A program made the position numbers and the translations under genes. From Viola odorata (lineage: Eukaryota > Streptophyta > Magnoliopsida > Malpighiales > Violaceae), in assembly GCA_963691705.1 (NCBI GenBank), contig OY829537.1:23188078-23252077 (forward strand): DNA of 64,000 bases. Reading direction: 5' to 3'. Shown here piece after piece: positions 22,031 through 33,350 of the stretch; the first letter of the stretch is position 1, and every line of letters begins with the position of its first letter. The notes beneath the pieces were generated by a model. That model was not told where the DNA came from and made no database searches. It saw nothing but the letters and a program-made list of their open reading frames with translations.

Positions 22031-25000
22031 TTAGTTATAACTCCAAGGCTGTGCTCTTGGGGGTAGATAAAATGAGTTTCCAAGATCAATAGGAGTTTGC
22101 AAAATTGGGTTCCATCTATCAAACACAATGCGCCCACCTCGACCAATTCTTCCACGAAATCTATGATGAGCTGCGGGAGTACCATTCATTGAAGAATCAA
22201 CAGGTGGAACAATGCCTGCTGCTGACAATTTTTCAGGAACCAGAGGCTTTGTGAATAACAGAACTGGCTCGAGAGGATCCTGCAGTAACCAGCAAAATTT
22301 TCATGGTCCTACTAGATAAAAAAAAAATGAAAGGCCCTACAACACAATGATATCATTTTAATCTCAATGCATTTGCATGGTGCAATTAAGTATCTGAGGA
22401 ATTTCCAGAACCACCACTCTACTGAGATTTGGATTTAGGACATATGATTAAACTAGAAAGAGCCGTGTATGTACCAATCTATTGAGCCATCCATGTGGCA
22501 TGTGTCGCCTCCTAAACTCTTGTTTTGTGCTTCCAGGGGCAGCAACAAGCAGGTTAGAGTCTGTAAAAGGTGGATTTGAAAATGTAGCAGGTCTGCTACG
22601 TGGACGACTACTTGCAAGGTCATCGGAATCTACAAATTCATCTTCACTTGAAGCAAACCTCGAAGCACCATGTGGAAATCCAGGAAGAGCCAAGCTGTCC
22701 TCAAGGAGCTCAGTTTCATGCTGAATAGAAACCAGAAGATAAAGAATCAAAATATGTTAAATAAGACAGTTACATGGTACACGGAAAAACTGGATGACTA
22801 ACTTTTAACCATCATTTTGCACATGCTTGATACTTTAGCTAAGTGAAAAGAGAGTGAAGATGCAATTCATATGGTTTTGACATTATCTGTTAGTAAGATA
22901 GCTCTGTATCATAAGGCAGCTCCTTGCCATACATTACTAAGATATTGAGACCTTTGATTTATGTGCAATGCAATCACATGCCTAAAGAAGAGGAAATTAT
23001 GTATCCCTTGGTCATACTCACAAGTCACACACCTTTCTCTATTTATGCTGCATATGAAATAAAATTTTATGATTTCACTTGCACCTAATTTAGTAGATCC
23101 CACAACAATAAGTGACCGTAGATAATCAATTTCCATCAGCCAATTATTGAATGCGAAAAGATGCTCAAAGAAATAGGAGGGAAAAAATAGGAAAACAAAA
23201 TACAAATCACAACTGTACCTTGTACTTCATTTGGATCCTTTGCAGGTTCACCTCACTCTCTGTTGCTTCTCTCTTTTTCTCCTCTCTCTGCATACATGCA
23301 TGCGTGCAAAATAAGTCTCGTTGAATGAAAGGTAATTGGTTAAATGTTTGCAAAGGCTCATTAGGCCACAATAAGAAAGAACCTTAATGAGAGCCTCAAG
23401 TATAGTCTTGGCCTGGTCAAGGTTACGTCTGACCTGAAGATGATCCAAAATGAACATAGGATAAAAAATTTAAATTATGTATGAAAACAGGCATTACCCA
23501 CAAAAACTTTTGTTTTTTACTGAAAAACTTCGAAGAGGTTATTCCATATGTATTGCACTTTTTCCTTATAGACAATATATCACTCTAAAAGGGGTGCTGA
23601 ACAACTTACAGATTTGATTTGTTAATCTTTAATAAACTACTACTATATGCATTGCACTTTTTTCCTGATACACAATATATCACTCTAAAAGGAGTGCTGA
23701 ACAACATACAGATTTGATTTGTTAAATCTTTAATAAACTATTACTATAAAAGCCTGCAAGAAGCTGTGGCCATGAATACTCGTTAACATAAGCCATACCC
23801 ATCTACCCACCCAAACACATAAATAACTACTTCCTGCTAAAAGCATACCCAGTTTGTATTTTACTATTATTTATAGTTTTATACTAATCAATTTTCAAGT
23901 TTAGATCTTTTACATCCTAAGAGTGTCAGTTGAGGTATTATCTTCTGAAGCAGCATTTCAACAATACTATGCACATTTGACATAACTTATCATATGACAA
24001 TGCATATGCTTAAAGAAGGAAGAATAAATAGTTATATGCTTTTTCAATTATAATTTCAAATCCTTTTCGACATAATCTGATGCAACAGTTATGTTTGGGC
24101 ATTTGCATGCTCCACTAAACAAAAATATTTGATGTGGTGTACTTTTTGTTACTAAGCCGATAGGTAAAATTCTTTTGGTACATGAAGTAGGAATGACAAA
24201 ATTCCAGCTTATACAAATATCATTCTAAGACATTGTTTGAAGCTTTAAATTTGAGACACTGTCATTTAACATCAAAGAACTCAAGAGACTAAAAGTGTAT
24301 TTTCTTTAGTTGCAATGGTTTATTTTTTTCTGTTATTAATATAGTTGTATCAGAGGCTCATACTATATAATATATTTAAACCTTGGAGAACCATTACAGT
24401 CAAACTCAAAGGTAAACTATGTTTCATAGTAACATAAGTGAAAGTTGTCGTAGTATCTTCTTTCTTCACTATATGGCCATCATTAAATATTCCCAAAATT
24501 GGATGGATTGAGATGTAAAGTAGCCAGGGTAGTCTCTAAAGTTTTAATCTTACAGGAGAAGAGTAGAGATAGCGTTATATATTTAAAAAACATGAACCAT
24601 CGAGAGCTATGAGAAACCATTGTTTCAAAACCTGGACCAGCCCGGCAAGTACAGCAAGGAAAACTGGACAACAGATGCCTTTCCATGCTGGTCCCACCCT
24701 AAACACTGTCTATAATAAATGCATATACGTTCAACCATACATCCCTTAACCCCTTTGACAAACCAAGTGTATGAGCCAGTCAGTTTTCAAAACATTGTTG
24801 CAAACAAGTTGCATAGACAAATTTTGAGCTGGAAGGTTGACTGGTCTTATGTGATCATGCATAGTGGCAGCAAGGTCACTATGGAACTATCTTGCTTTAA
24901 TATTTTAACATAGCATGAAAACAAAACAGTCTAGTGAAGGTAAATAACTGAGAACAAATAAATGGAAAAGTGGGGTAAAAGTTGCTAACGTCCCTGAAAT

Positions 25001-27614
25001 CAACAGAATCACTAGAAGCATACACCAAAGACTAGTAGCATCCTCCAAGGGAATGTAAATTTCAGCATGGTTAATATCCAGCATAAATCAAGATTAAACA
25101 GATCAGTCAACAAAGAATTTATGTTGACTGCTTACCTGGCGAAGTTTTTCAAATGACTGCACATTGTTTTCTCTCCTCTGCATCTGTAGAACAGAACAGT
25201 AAGTGCCAGATCAATAAACAAAATAGCTTATCCAGTATGGGTGACATGCAGAATATGTCAATAAATGTTTTACCCATAGCAATAGTAAAAAGGAGAAATT
25301 CATACCCTTCTTGTATGGAGTCTGTGGGCTTTCTCCCTTGGCCTAAACACATTATATGGATTGGTATCATTAACTGGTGGAGGAGGCTGTACCAAAAGAA
25401 GGGTTAAAAGAAAGATCAACCTGAGAAATAAGTCAACAGCAACAATAACTGTAGATGAAAAAATAGAGATATAAATGTTTCATTTAAGACTCAGAATCCA
25501 TCTTTATTAGCCAGCTGAAATACATTTGTAACATGCAAGTGCTCCCAATTAAATGGAGAAAGCTCGGCAAGTGTTTAAAAAACAGTAGATTCAACTTTTA
25601 AGTGATTTCCCAGCCGCAAATGTACTCCAAAACTTCTTCCCAAGTATCAAACTATTGCAAGTGCTACCGCACATCTGTTGTGAAACAACATGAGGACAAG
25701 TATCATGAATAACTTGCATGCATCACATGTAGCATTGCTTATTAGGAATTTGACTCGTTTGTTCAAAATGAAACTTAATAATGAAAAATATGAAGTGCTG
25801 TCATATCCACCACACATATTTGAAGGAAAATAAAACATGTCCCCAGAAGTAGAGTAAATAAGATTTTGATGCAAAACATGAAGATATTGTTAGACCCTTA
25901 GTCCAACTTAGTTGACCATAAGCTCCAACTGTATTGCACACTGTTATAAACCCATAATATGATGACATTATATAGTTGAAATTCTGGAATAGAAAATCCA
26001 GCTATGCATAATATGCCAAAATGGATGCATAACAACAAATCTTTATATGGCCAAGTGAGGAGCTAACCTGCAAACGTCGAAGAATAGGCTTCTGCCACCT
26101 TTCACGCTGGCCAGATAGCAATAAAAGAAAATAAGAGAGAATCAAGAGCATATGTTATGATTATGTGTAACAATTAAGAGAACGCCATGGATGGAACACC
26201 TCATAACGTGATGAACTGCAGAAGAAAGAAAAACAATAGTCTCCCTACCTTTCCTCATTGTGCATGTTTTATTGGCATTATAAGGAAAAGAAGATCTATT
26301 CTTATTTTGCCCTTTCTAGAGTCTAAGTTTCGCCGCTAACAATTTCAGTTTCTCGCTACATTAGGTAAGCCATACCTTTTCTTTCCAATAATTATACACA
26401 GACTGCAAAACTGGATACCGGATGGACTGAGCATGAGCCTGCAAGACCTAGTATCGGGAGGAAAAACCAGGATCAGGGAGAAGACGAGATGTTGAAAAAA
26501 ATTAGTTTTTGTACATCTTAATTTTTTTTTAAAATGGTTAGACAAAGGATCTTAAATCTGCTACCATAAAAAGCACCCCATATTTGTACATTAGAAAAAC
26601 CAAAACAACAATCATTCATGTGTCTAGCCCTGCTTTACCAACCACACTTGTTATTAAATTTTCCTGTTATCTCTCAATCCCTTGGAAAATGCTCACTTTT
26701 GATGCAATTCAGATTTCCCCGTCCAGAACTACAACTCATGATTCAAAGGAAAGGGTGGCAAGTAACAGCAGCATTACCAAGGCCATAATGAAAACAAGAT
26801 TTCACCTCAATAGCAGCATCAAATTGGAGAAGGACTGGAATCGGTGAACCAAGAGTAGGAACTATAACCCCTGCTCTTTCCCGAGCTTTATGATCCAATA
26901 CCTCCAACTTGAAAATAAGTATTTCAAACCTATGTTAACAAGTACAAACAAACCTATATGATTAAAATAAAGGAAAAAAAGTTTCGGTGGTGAATAAAAA
27001 ACTTCCAAACATCTATTTGAGTGAACACTTTTACTGTTCATCAACTAAAAATGTTTGTAAGTTAAAGAAGTCTTCTCTTATTAATCATCAGAACAATAGA
27101 GAAGAGAGGATAGATTAATGGAGGGGGAGGACTGGATACTTTTCAGGTGGAAGATTCTTCCTTTCATTATTGAAGTTATGAAGCCAATCCTCATCCTCAT
27201 TGTCGAGATCATACTCCACAAACTCTCCGAGATCAGCTCGAGCTCCTCTTGCACGGAGATAGGATGTGGGCTGAAAGAAGGTGCGAGCATAGTCTCTCTC
27301 ATAAGTATCCACCACAACAAACTGAGGAGTTGGGATCTCGGGAGCTAGTTTCTTGGAAGGAACATGGGGTGGCTGAGAGTAGAAAAAAAAAATATAATAC
27401 AAGTATAACTGCACATATTTCCATAAGAACTAGCAATAGCATAAATAGATGGCAGATAGATACATGCCTCATTCTCCACCTCAGCAACAGCAAGACGAAT
27501 TGCAGTGCGAGTAGAAGTGGGAGTGTCATCTTCTTCAAAATCCTTTACTGACTTCACAATTGGGAGCTTCTTATGAATGTCTAAAGGTCGCGGCCTGAAC
27601 GATAGCCTACTCAT
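22031..27614 (-). CDS. EPL1: EPL1, enhancer-of-polycomb-like protein (11 coding exons)
   Basis: Coding exons on the minus strand are 27614-27468, 27372-27140, 26929-26806, 26438-26376, 26106-26068, 25386-25306, 25183-25136, 23433-23383, 23287-23219, 22720-22475 and 22279-22031. Phases join to 1350 nt, 449 aa. The start MSRLSFRPRPLDIHKKLPIV is the conserved EPL1 N-terminus. The EPcA region follows (TPQFVVVDTYERDY, EFVEYDLDNEDEDWL, LEVLDHKARERAG), then YNYWKEKRERWQKPILRRLQ, then PPPPVNDTNPYNVFRPREKA, a coiled coil (RRENNVQSFEKLRQVRRNLD) and a Ser/Pro-rich C-terminus with RFRGRIGRGGRI. EPL1 is a scaffold subunit of the NuA4 histone H4/H2A acetyltransferase complex and acts in the nucleus. Intron 1 uses a GC donor (GAG|GCATGT). 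Introns 7 and 9 are long and show no captured gene. Confidence 0.95.
23545..23748. repeat. Tandem duplication in EPL1 intron 7
   Basis: Two units with period about 99 bp share attgcactttttcc, caatatatcactctaaaagg and gatttgatttgttaa. They differ by about eight substitutions or 1-bp indels. The duplication is wholly intronic. Confidence 0.85.
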
Positions 27615-27617
27615 TAT

Positions 27618-28440
27618 CTGCAGTGTATCCAATGCTCATAAATAAAAAATCATAAAAAATACTACTGCAATGAAAAATCACATAGTAATCTCAAGTTGAT
27701 CCTCACAAAAACTGAAGTATAGGGTTACATTCTCTTTTAAACTCTTTTAATAAATTATTATAACAAATTGGCCAATCATTACCACAATCAAACTACAAGT
27801 TCTGTTTTCAAAATGTCCTCCACCTCACTTAAACAGTTTTGCATGCAATACATCAACCACGGCATTCCAATCTCGGTTCACATACACTACTCAGTTTCTG
27901 AAATCAATTTTACTCATGAGAAAAACCAAACGCTTGTTTTTGCCGAACGCATTTTCTATTTTTTTCCTTAAAAAGACGAAAAAAATGGAAAACGGCACTG
28001 ATGCCGAACGCCCCCTTAACTGTTAAAACGAAGAATGTGGCAAGCAAGTCCAACTAAATCATTAGAGCAAATATGCAAACATTAACATCAGATACAAAGG
28101 TCATCCGCATCTTGAGAACGAAGGAACAGGTTATACAATTAAAGAGTTAAAAATGAACCGTTAACCGAAAAAAATAATAATAATCAACGGGAGGAGGGGC
28201 TAGAAGTAATTCAGCAAAGTAATCATTGAGAAGCAAGAAGAAACCGTCACCCGTTAGCATTGGCTTCTAGCCAGAAAACCAAAATATTTTCGATTTTCGC
28301 TGAACCAAAAGGTTGAATGCTATGGCTGATGGAGCTTCTGAACGTGATTCTAGCGTAGGATAATTGGTAGAGGAAATTTACGCAGTGATCGGGAGGGGAA
28401 GGAAGAAGAAAGTTTGGATTTTGCCGTTTTAGGGTTATGT
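27618..28440 (-). promoter_or_regulatory. EPL1 5' UTR intron and telo-box-containing promoter
   Basis: An acceptor CAG sits at 27620-27618, only 3 nt before the start codon, which implies a 5' UTR intron. A good donor (CTGC|GTAAAT) is at 28381-28380. Just upstream, 28428-28437 reads AACCCTAAA on the minus strand, a telo-box-like motif near the probable transcription start. The intron interior (27640-28380) holds no gene. Confidence 0.5.
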
Positions 28441-28711
28441 TAGGGCAAAACGGCGTCGAGAATGGATGTGCGGTCGCCAGTGGGTGGGAGGTGGTGGCGA
28501 TAACTGCTGCTGTGGAGTTGAGTGGTGGGTGAGACTGAGAATGGATGTGTGGTGCTGTCTGTGCGGGTGAAGCGCAGGGGAAGGAAGAGAGAACAAGAGG
28601 TCGGAGAAGATGAGGTGCTGGAAAAAAAGCTATTTTTTTTTTTTTCTTATATAAGGATTACAATTAAAATTAAGCCCACACAATTCATAAAGAAGAAGAA
28701 ATTAAGCCAAC

Positions 28712-29228
28712 TAGGGGTGTACACGGGCCGGTTTGGGCCGGGTTTTGGCCTAGACCCAGACCGGCCCGAAAATTTCCGGGCTTCCCTTTGGATTGACTCG
28801 GACCGGCCCGGACATTAACGGGCCAAGTCGGGCCGGTTCAAGTTTTGGCGGGTCGAGCCGAGCCGGTTTCGGGCCTGACCCGGCTTTTTTTTTTTTTTAC
28901 ATGTTTAGAAGGAAAAAGAAAGAAAATAGAAAGTGGGAGCCAAGAGGATTCGAACCTCTCCCCTTTAAGAAGGTTAATGAGGAGTTAACCATCAAACCAA
29001 ATAGAAACTTTGATATTATAATGCATATATATATATATATATATTTATTTATATTTATATATTTTTCCGGTCCTCCCGGCCGCCGGGCCGGTTCCCGGGT
29101 TTGAGCAATGGGAGGCCCGGACCGGCCCGGAAAATTCCAGTCCGGGCCGGGCTAAAAAAAAAAAAAAAAAACCGGGCAGGGCCGGTCCGGGCCGGTTTCC
29201 ATGCCGGTCCGGGTTTTGTTCACCCCTA
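28712..29228. mobile_element. Non-autonomous hAT element, 517 bp
   Basis: Termini TAGGGGTGTACACGGGCCGG and CACCCCTA are inverted, and the element is flanked by a perfect 8-bp duplication aagccaac (28704-28711, 29229-29236). Both subterminal regions are packed with GGGCCGG/CCGGCCC words (28730-28880 and 29065-29210), different from the ATCCGA arrays of the hAT element at 14465. The centre holds a tRNA-like segment and a TA microsatellite (29026-29053). Confidence 0.92.
28934..29000 (-). other. tRNA-like segment with Pol III A and B boxes
   Basis: On the minus strand, GGTTCGAATCC (28956-28946) is a canonical B box and TGGTTTGATGGTT (28999-28987) resembles an A box, spaced about 40 nt apart as in tRNA genes. 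The 3' arm GGCTCCC has no matching 5' acceptor strand, so it is not a functional tRNA. It may be an old tRNA-derived insertion inside the hAT element. Confidence 0.55.
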
Positions 29229-29369
29229 AAGCCAACACAATTAAAACCTTAACGGTGAGTTTGGTTGACGAAATTAGAAAGAAAAGTGATTCGATAATTT
29301 AAAATTCTAAACTTTATTGCGTTTGGTTGCGACAAGGAATCACTCTCTTTCGGAATCCAACTTTCCTTA

Positions 29370-29861
29370 GGTAGCGTTTGGTTCACGAAATGCTACTTTC
29401 CCCCTTGGAATCACTCTCCCGGGAGAATGATACCCGGGAGAGTGATTGAGGAGAATGTTAGTTTTTTGTGTTTGGTTGAGATTTAAGATTCCCGAGAATG
29501 TAACATTATTTTATTTATTTTATACTTGGGAATCCTCAAGGAAAGTAAGAAAAATAACTTACTTTATCATTTTCTATATTTGTGTTTTTGTTATCTTGTT
29601 AGGTGTATAATTTTTTTTTTATATATATACTGTGCTACACAGTTTCCTCTAAACACGTTAGACTTTCTCTCTATTTAATTGTCTATCTTTCAACAATCAA
29701 AATATCAAATGAGTTTGTTTTATAACTATGGTTTTTTTTCAGGTTAAAGAAAATGACAAATGACATAACCTTCGTATTAGAGTCTTTGAAAATTATAGCA
29801 AAGTATGACATATATTGTTCTAGCAATGCAAAAAAACATAACTGCAACAATAGACAAGTCT
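29370..29861. repeat. PIF/Harbinger-like terminal segment, copy A
   Basis: It starts GGTAGCGTTTGGTTCACG directly after TTA, matching a PIF/Harbinger terminus and its trinucleotide target. It is about 85-90% identical to copy B at 30158-30670, and similarity stops abruptly at agacaagtct in both. No ORF. Confidence 0.7.
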
Positions 29862-29937
29862 AGGATCGGGATTTCTTGGATGATTTGTTCCCGTTCCTAA
29901 CCGTATTTTCTTCTACCTATTATTATTTACATCATTA

Positions 29938-30052
29938 CTATGTAATTTTTATGTGATTATTATAATTTTGATGTAATTAAAATATTTTTGATGTAATTAA
30001 TTATAATTTTTATGTAATTAATATAATTTTTGTGTAGTTAATATAATTTAGC
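29938..30052. repeat. AT-rich short tandem repeats
   Basis: Four to five units of about 20-25 bp of the form taatttttatgtaattaatata. No coding content. The flanking parts of 29862-30157 hold nothing recognisable. Confidence 0.7.
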
Positions 30053-30157
30053 GAAGTTTTAGAAAACAGAGAAGGAAGAAGACGCTTTATTAGGTTATTT
30101 TTTATAATTAGTTTTGGACAAATATGTCATTTAAAAAAAAAATTAACTTTCCCTATA

Positions 30158-31406
30158 GGTAGCGTTTGGTTCGCAGAATGTTACTTTCCCCCTTGGAATC
30201 ACTCTCCCAGGAGAGTGATTGAGGGGAATGTTAGTTTTTTGTGTTTGGTTGGAATTTAAGATTCCCGGGAAAGTAATATTACTGTGTTTGTTTTGTACCT
30301 GGGAATCCTCAAGGAAAGTAAAAAAAATGACTACTCTATCCTTTCTCTATATTTGTGTTTTTGTTATCTCATTAGGTATTTTTTGTTATCTTCTCAAGTG
30401 TCTAATTATTCTTTTCTATGTATATTGTGCTACACAATTTTCTCTAAACACGTTAGATTTTCTCTCTATTTAATTGTCTATTTTTTAACAATCAAAATAT
30501 CAAATGAGTTTGCTTTATGACTATGCTTTTTTGCAGGTTAAAGAACATGACAAATGACATAACCTTCATATTAGAGTTCTTGAAAATTATAGCAATGAAA
30601 ATTATAGCAAAGTATGACATATATTGTTCTAGCAATGCATAAAAACATAACTGCAATAATAGACAAGTCTTTGAAATCTAAAGTACGATAATATGATCTA
30701 CTTCATCTAATTGATCAATCATCTTGTGGATCAAAATCAAATGTTGGCCTATATCCACCATGTAGTTCTTTAAGTTGTTTGACGACATATCCTTTCCTGA
30801 ATTTTTCTGGCAACGCAAAGAAAAAATCAAGCTTGTGACTATCTTTCATGATCAATTCCCCAGCATCCATCATCTCTTCTTCCGACAATCCATCTATCTT
30901 TATGATCTCTTGAAACAACGTCATTTTTCTCTCACTGTTCTCAGTCTCCTTTTTGAAAAATGTTGCAATCTCCCTAATATCATTCCTGGATTCTCTGTAA
31001 GCATTCCCAAAGTTTTCAAATTCTTCCAGCACAGATTCAAGTAAATTATCATTACTTCTTGATCTTTTTTTGTCACCTTTTTTGCTTACTTGAGTCAACT
31101 TTGGTGGTTGGAAGCCTGGTGGAATGTCATTGTTGCTTGATATTTCAACTTCCATAACTTCATTGACATCTTTATCGTCACTAATTTCTTGTTCATCTTT
31201 ATCAATTTCTTCTACCATTTCTTCAGGTCCAACTGCACCTTCTCCATTTGCTCTATCTTTGCCGTAGACAATAGCTAAACTGTCATAATGGATAAAAGGC
31301 TTGTTTCTCATACCAGTTGCATCTCTATACCCCCCTGTACATGATTACATTACATTTCATCATGTTTTATTGTCCATTTACTTGTTGAATTGGGCAGTAA
31401 ACCTAC
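30158..31406 (-). mobile_element. Truncated PIF/Harbinger element, copy B, with Myb/SANT-like exon
   Basis: The left terminus ggtagcgtttggttcg and the next 500 bp match copy A. A coding exon for a Myb/SANT-like protein follows on the minus strand. The element is cut off near 31400, where the LTR of gypsy element E3 begins, so the transposase side is missing. Confidence 0.65.
30715..31334 (-). CDS. Myb/SANT-like (PIF/Harbinger ORF1-type) protein, last exon only
   Basis: The exon begins after a TGTACAG acceptor at 31335 and reads GYRDATGMRNKPFIHYDSLA, then IVYGKDRANGEG, the region that follows the trihelix in plant Myb/SANT-like proteins (L10-interacting MYB type). An acidic linker and a basic segment (KKGDKKRSRS) come next, then a helical C-terminal domain (LEEFENFGNAYRESRNDIRE, IDGLSEEEMMDAGELIM). 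Harbinger elements encode such a protein as the DNA-binding partner of the transposase. The exon or exons for the DNA-binding domain are absent, so it cannot make the full protein. The frame itself is uninterrupted for about 206 codons. Confidence 0.7.
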
Positions 31407-31500
31407 TGATTTATCCTTGTATTTCCCATATCTTAACAGTTCTGGTCAGGAGGCAATTTATAAGGATCTGATTTGTGGAGCGCTGAAGCTATTTTCCCGA

Positions 31501-31584
31501 GTCTTGACCTGGAGCTTGGCCAAGACACATTCGCATTCAAAGCAGCGCACATCAGATCGTCTTGGCCAAGCCTGCGGCCAAGAC
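31501..31584. repeat. E3 family-specific palindromic motif in the LTR
   Basis: Two copies of an interrupted palindrome lie here: GTCTTG...CTTGGCCAAGAC at 31501-31526 and GTCTTGGCCAAG-cctgc-GGCCAAGAC at 31559-31584. Further copies are at 32595-32620 (LTR) and 33085-33112 (gag coding region). Confidence 0.8.
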
Positions 31585-32852
31585 ACTTTTGCGATAGAGG
31601 CAGAAGCATGGATCACTTGGGTCGCTTCCCGCATTGGGCTTTGCAAGCTGGCAAGTCGCAGCTGTCCAACAAATTTAGAGGGATCTGAAGCATATGTTTT
31701 GAAGAATCCTGCAAGGGATCTCCCTCTTTTGTATTTGCGATTTAATTTCCATTTTAGAACAATTTATTGTGGCAATCTTTTAGAGATTTTCGAGGGATTA
31801 CAGTTGGAATAGGACAGAGGAGTTTAAGGGCTATTTAGCTAAACATTGTTCCTCCTCTGTCGAGATAGAGAAAAGCCTTTCTTCTATTTTCTCCTTCTTT
31901 GACATTGATACAATTTGCTCCGGATTTAATTTATTTATGCAATCAAATATTTTATCTTTTTATCTATGAGTATGAGTAGCTAAACACCCATTCTTGGTAA
32001 GGGTTGATGAGCTGAAGTTCTTATGCATTCGTGAGATCAATCCGTACTTAACAATCTCTTCTCTCGTATTTATTTATTCCTTGAACTTAATCTATCGCTT
32101 ACTCACTAGAGACAAGGTTTGATCATCCTTGTACTCTAGTAGAGAAGAGTTGCAGCCGGTCTAGAAGGAAAGGGAGTACCCGTCGGCTAGACAAAGTAGG
32201 TGACTAGTCTCGCGCCAGACTAGAAGAAATAAGTAATCTAGGTCAAGACCAGATTGACAACCTAGGGTTTCCACAGGGAAACACCTTGGCCTAGGTACTG
32301 TCTTCCCCTATACCATTGAGGGAGCGAACAACCATTCAAGACAACAGTCAAACGGATAAACCCTTTAACCAGCAAGGTGCCCCTTGGCTAGGATTATCAG
32401 GAAAGGGAGCACCCGCCAGGTAATTTGAAGAGGAGGGAAGACAGGAGTGAACAGGAGTACCTCCACTCTATAGCAGTACTACAGACGAAGAGATGAATAT
32501 CCTTGAGTCTATGATCGAAGCATAAGAACAGAAGCTCTCATATCGCCCTTACCTGGAATTCCCTTTTACTAGATTTATTCCAATCTTAACCCCTGTCTTG
32601 GTCAAGCCTTTGGCCAATACTATTTTGAACTATTTTTACCTCTTTCTGTTTTGTCTTTGTTTTCAGATTCTACCAAACCAAATCCAGTGACGAGGAAGTC
32701 AAACCAAGAATTACATTTCCTAAAGGTCTCTGTGGACGATCCTCTTACCATAATCTACAAACTCTTGTAGACAGTGATAAGTTGTATTTCTATCCCCAAT
32801 TCCATACCTATTTCACTATTATATTTGACGTGTTCGACGCGTGATCAAATTT

Positions 32853-32870
32853 TGGCGCCGTTGCCGGGGA
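32853..32870 (+). other. Primer-binding site of E3 (tRNA-Asp type)
   Basis: TGGCGCCGTTGCCGGGGA, 5 bp after the LTR end. The identical 18-mer occurs at the E1 and E2 primer sites and is the usual Athila-type PBS. Confidence 0.9.
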
Positions 32871-32925
32871 CTTCTAACGGTATTTGTAGTTTTTATTTTT
32901 TGTTTTATTTTATTTTTGATAGTTG

Positions 32926-33350
32926 ATGACCAGGTCCTCTTGTAGAGAAGAAGATTTGCTACCATATAATCCGAATCTCACTAAGGCCGAAGCACAACTC
33001 AAGAAGATAGCTCAAAAAAGGAAAACCCCAGAAGAAAGTGAATCGGAAACCTCTAGTTCCGAAACAGATCACAGTCTAGACCATAGTCTTGGCCAATCTT
33101 CCGACCAAGACGACTTCATTGATCCAGACATGGCAGGAAATCCAGAAGAACCCACGATGAGGGAACTGAACAGAATAGCAGAGCAGGAAACCTTTTCCTG
33201 CATAGCTTTGCCAACAGTGGCAAATGACTGGTCTATCAAGACCAATATGGTGGCCAACCTTCCTAGATTCCATGGCCATTCGAATGAGAACCCATTCAAG
33301 CACCTGAGGAATCTACACGTTCAGTGTGATATGATGAAACCAGCTGCTGT
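32926..33350 (+). pseudogene. E3 gag, N-terminal fragment
   Basis: The frame starts MTRSSCREEDLLP (compare [11 protein letters not shown] in E1). It has a Ser/Glu-rich acidic stretch, then GNPEEPTMRELNRIAEQETF, then NMVANLPRFHGHSNENPFKH, matching E1 gag with about half the residues identical. Homology ends at residue about 141, where a different LTR starts. No zinc knuckle, protease or polymerase remains. Confidence 0.85.

Larger units (their letters stand above)
31407..33350 (+). mobile_element. E3: truncated Athila-type gypsy retrotransposon (5' LTR, PBS, gag start)
   Basis: A probable LTR (31407-32847; TGATTTATCC...GTGATCA, 1441 bp) is followed by the tRNA-Asp-type primer site at 32853-32870 and the start of gag at 32926. 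The gag homology with E1 and E2 stops at about 33350, where another LTR begins. Its LTR has no close base-level similarity to the E1/E2 LTR, so it is a related but separate family. The left boundary is inferred from TG...CA termini and length. Confidence 0.75.

Noticed and set aside
27980..28020. Possible Harbinger-type terminus (gaacgccccc followed by tta)
   Set aside because: No matching inverted end was found on the other side.
28934..29000. Functional tRNA gene
   Set aside because: A and B boxes are present but there is no matching acceptor stem or cloverleaf.
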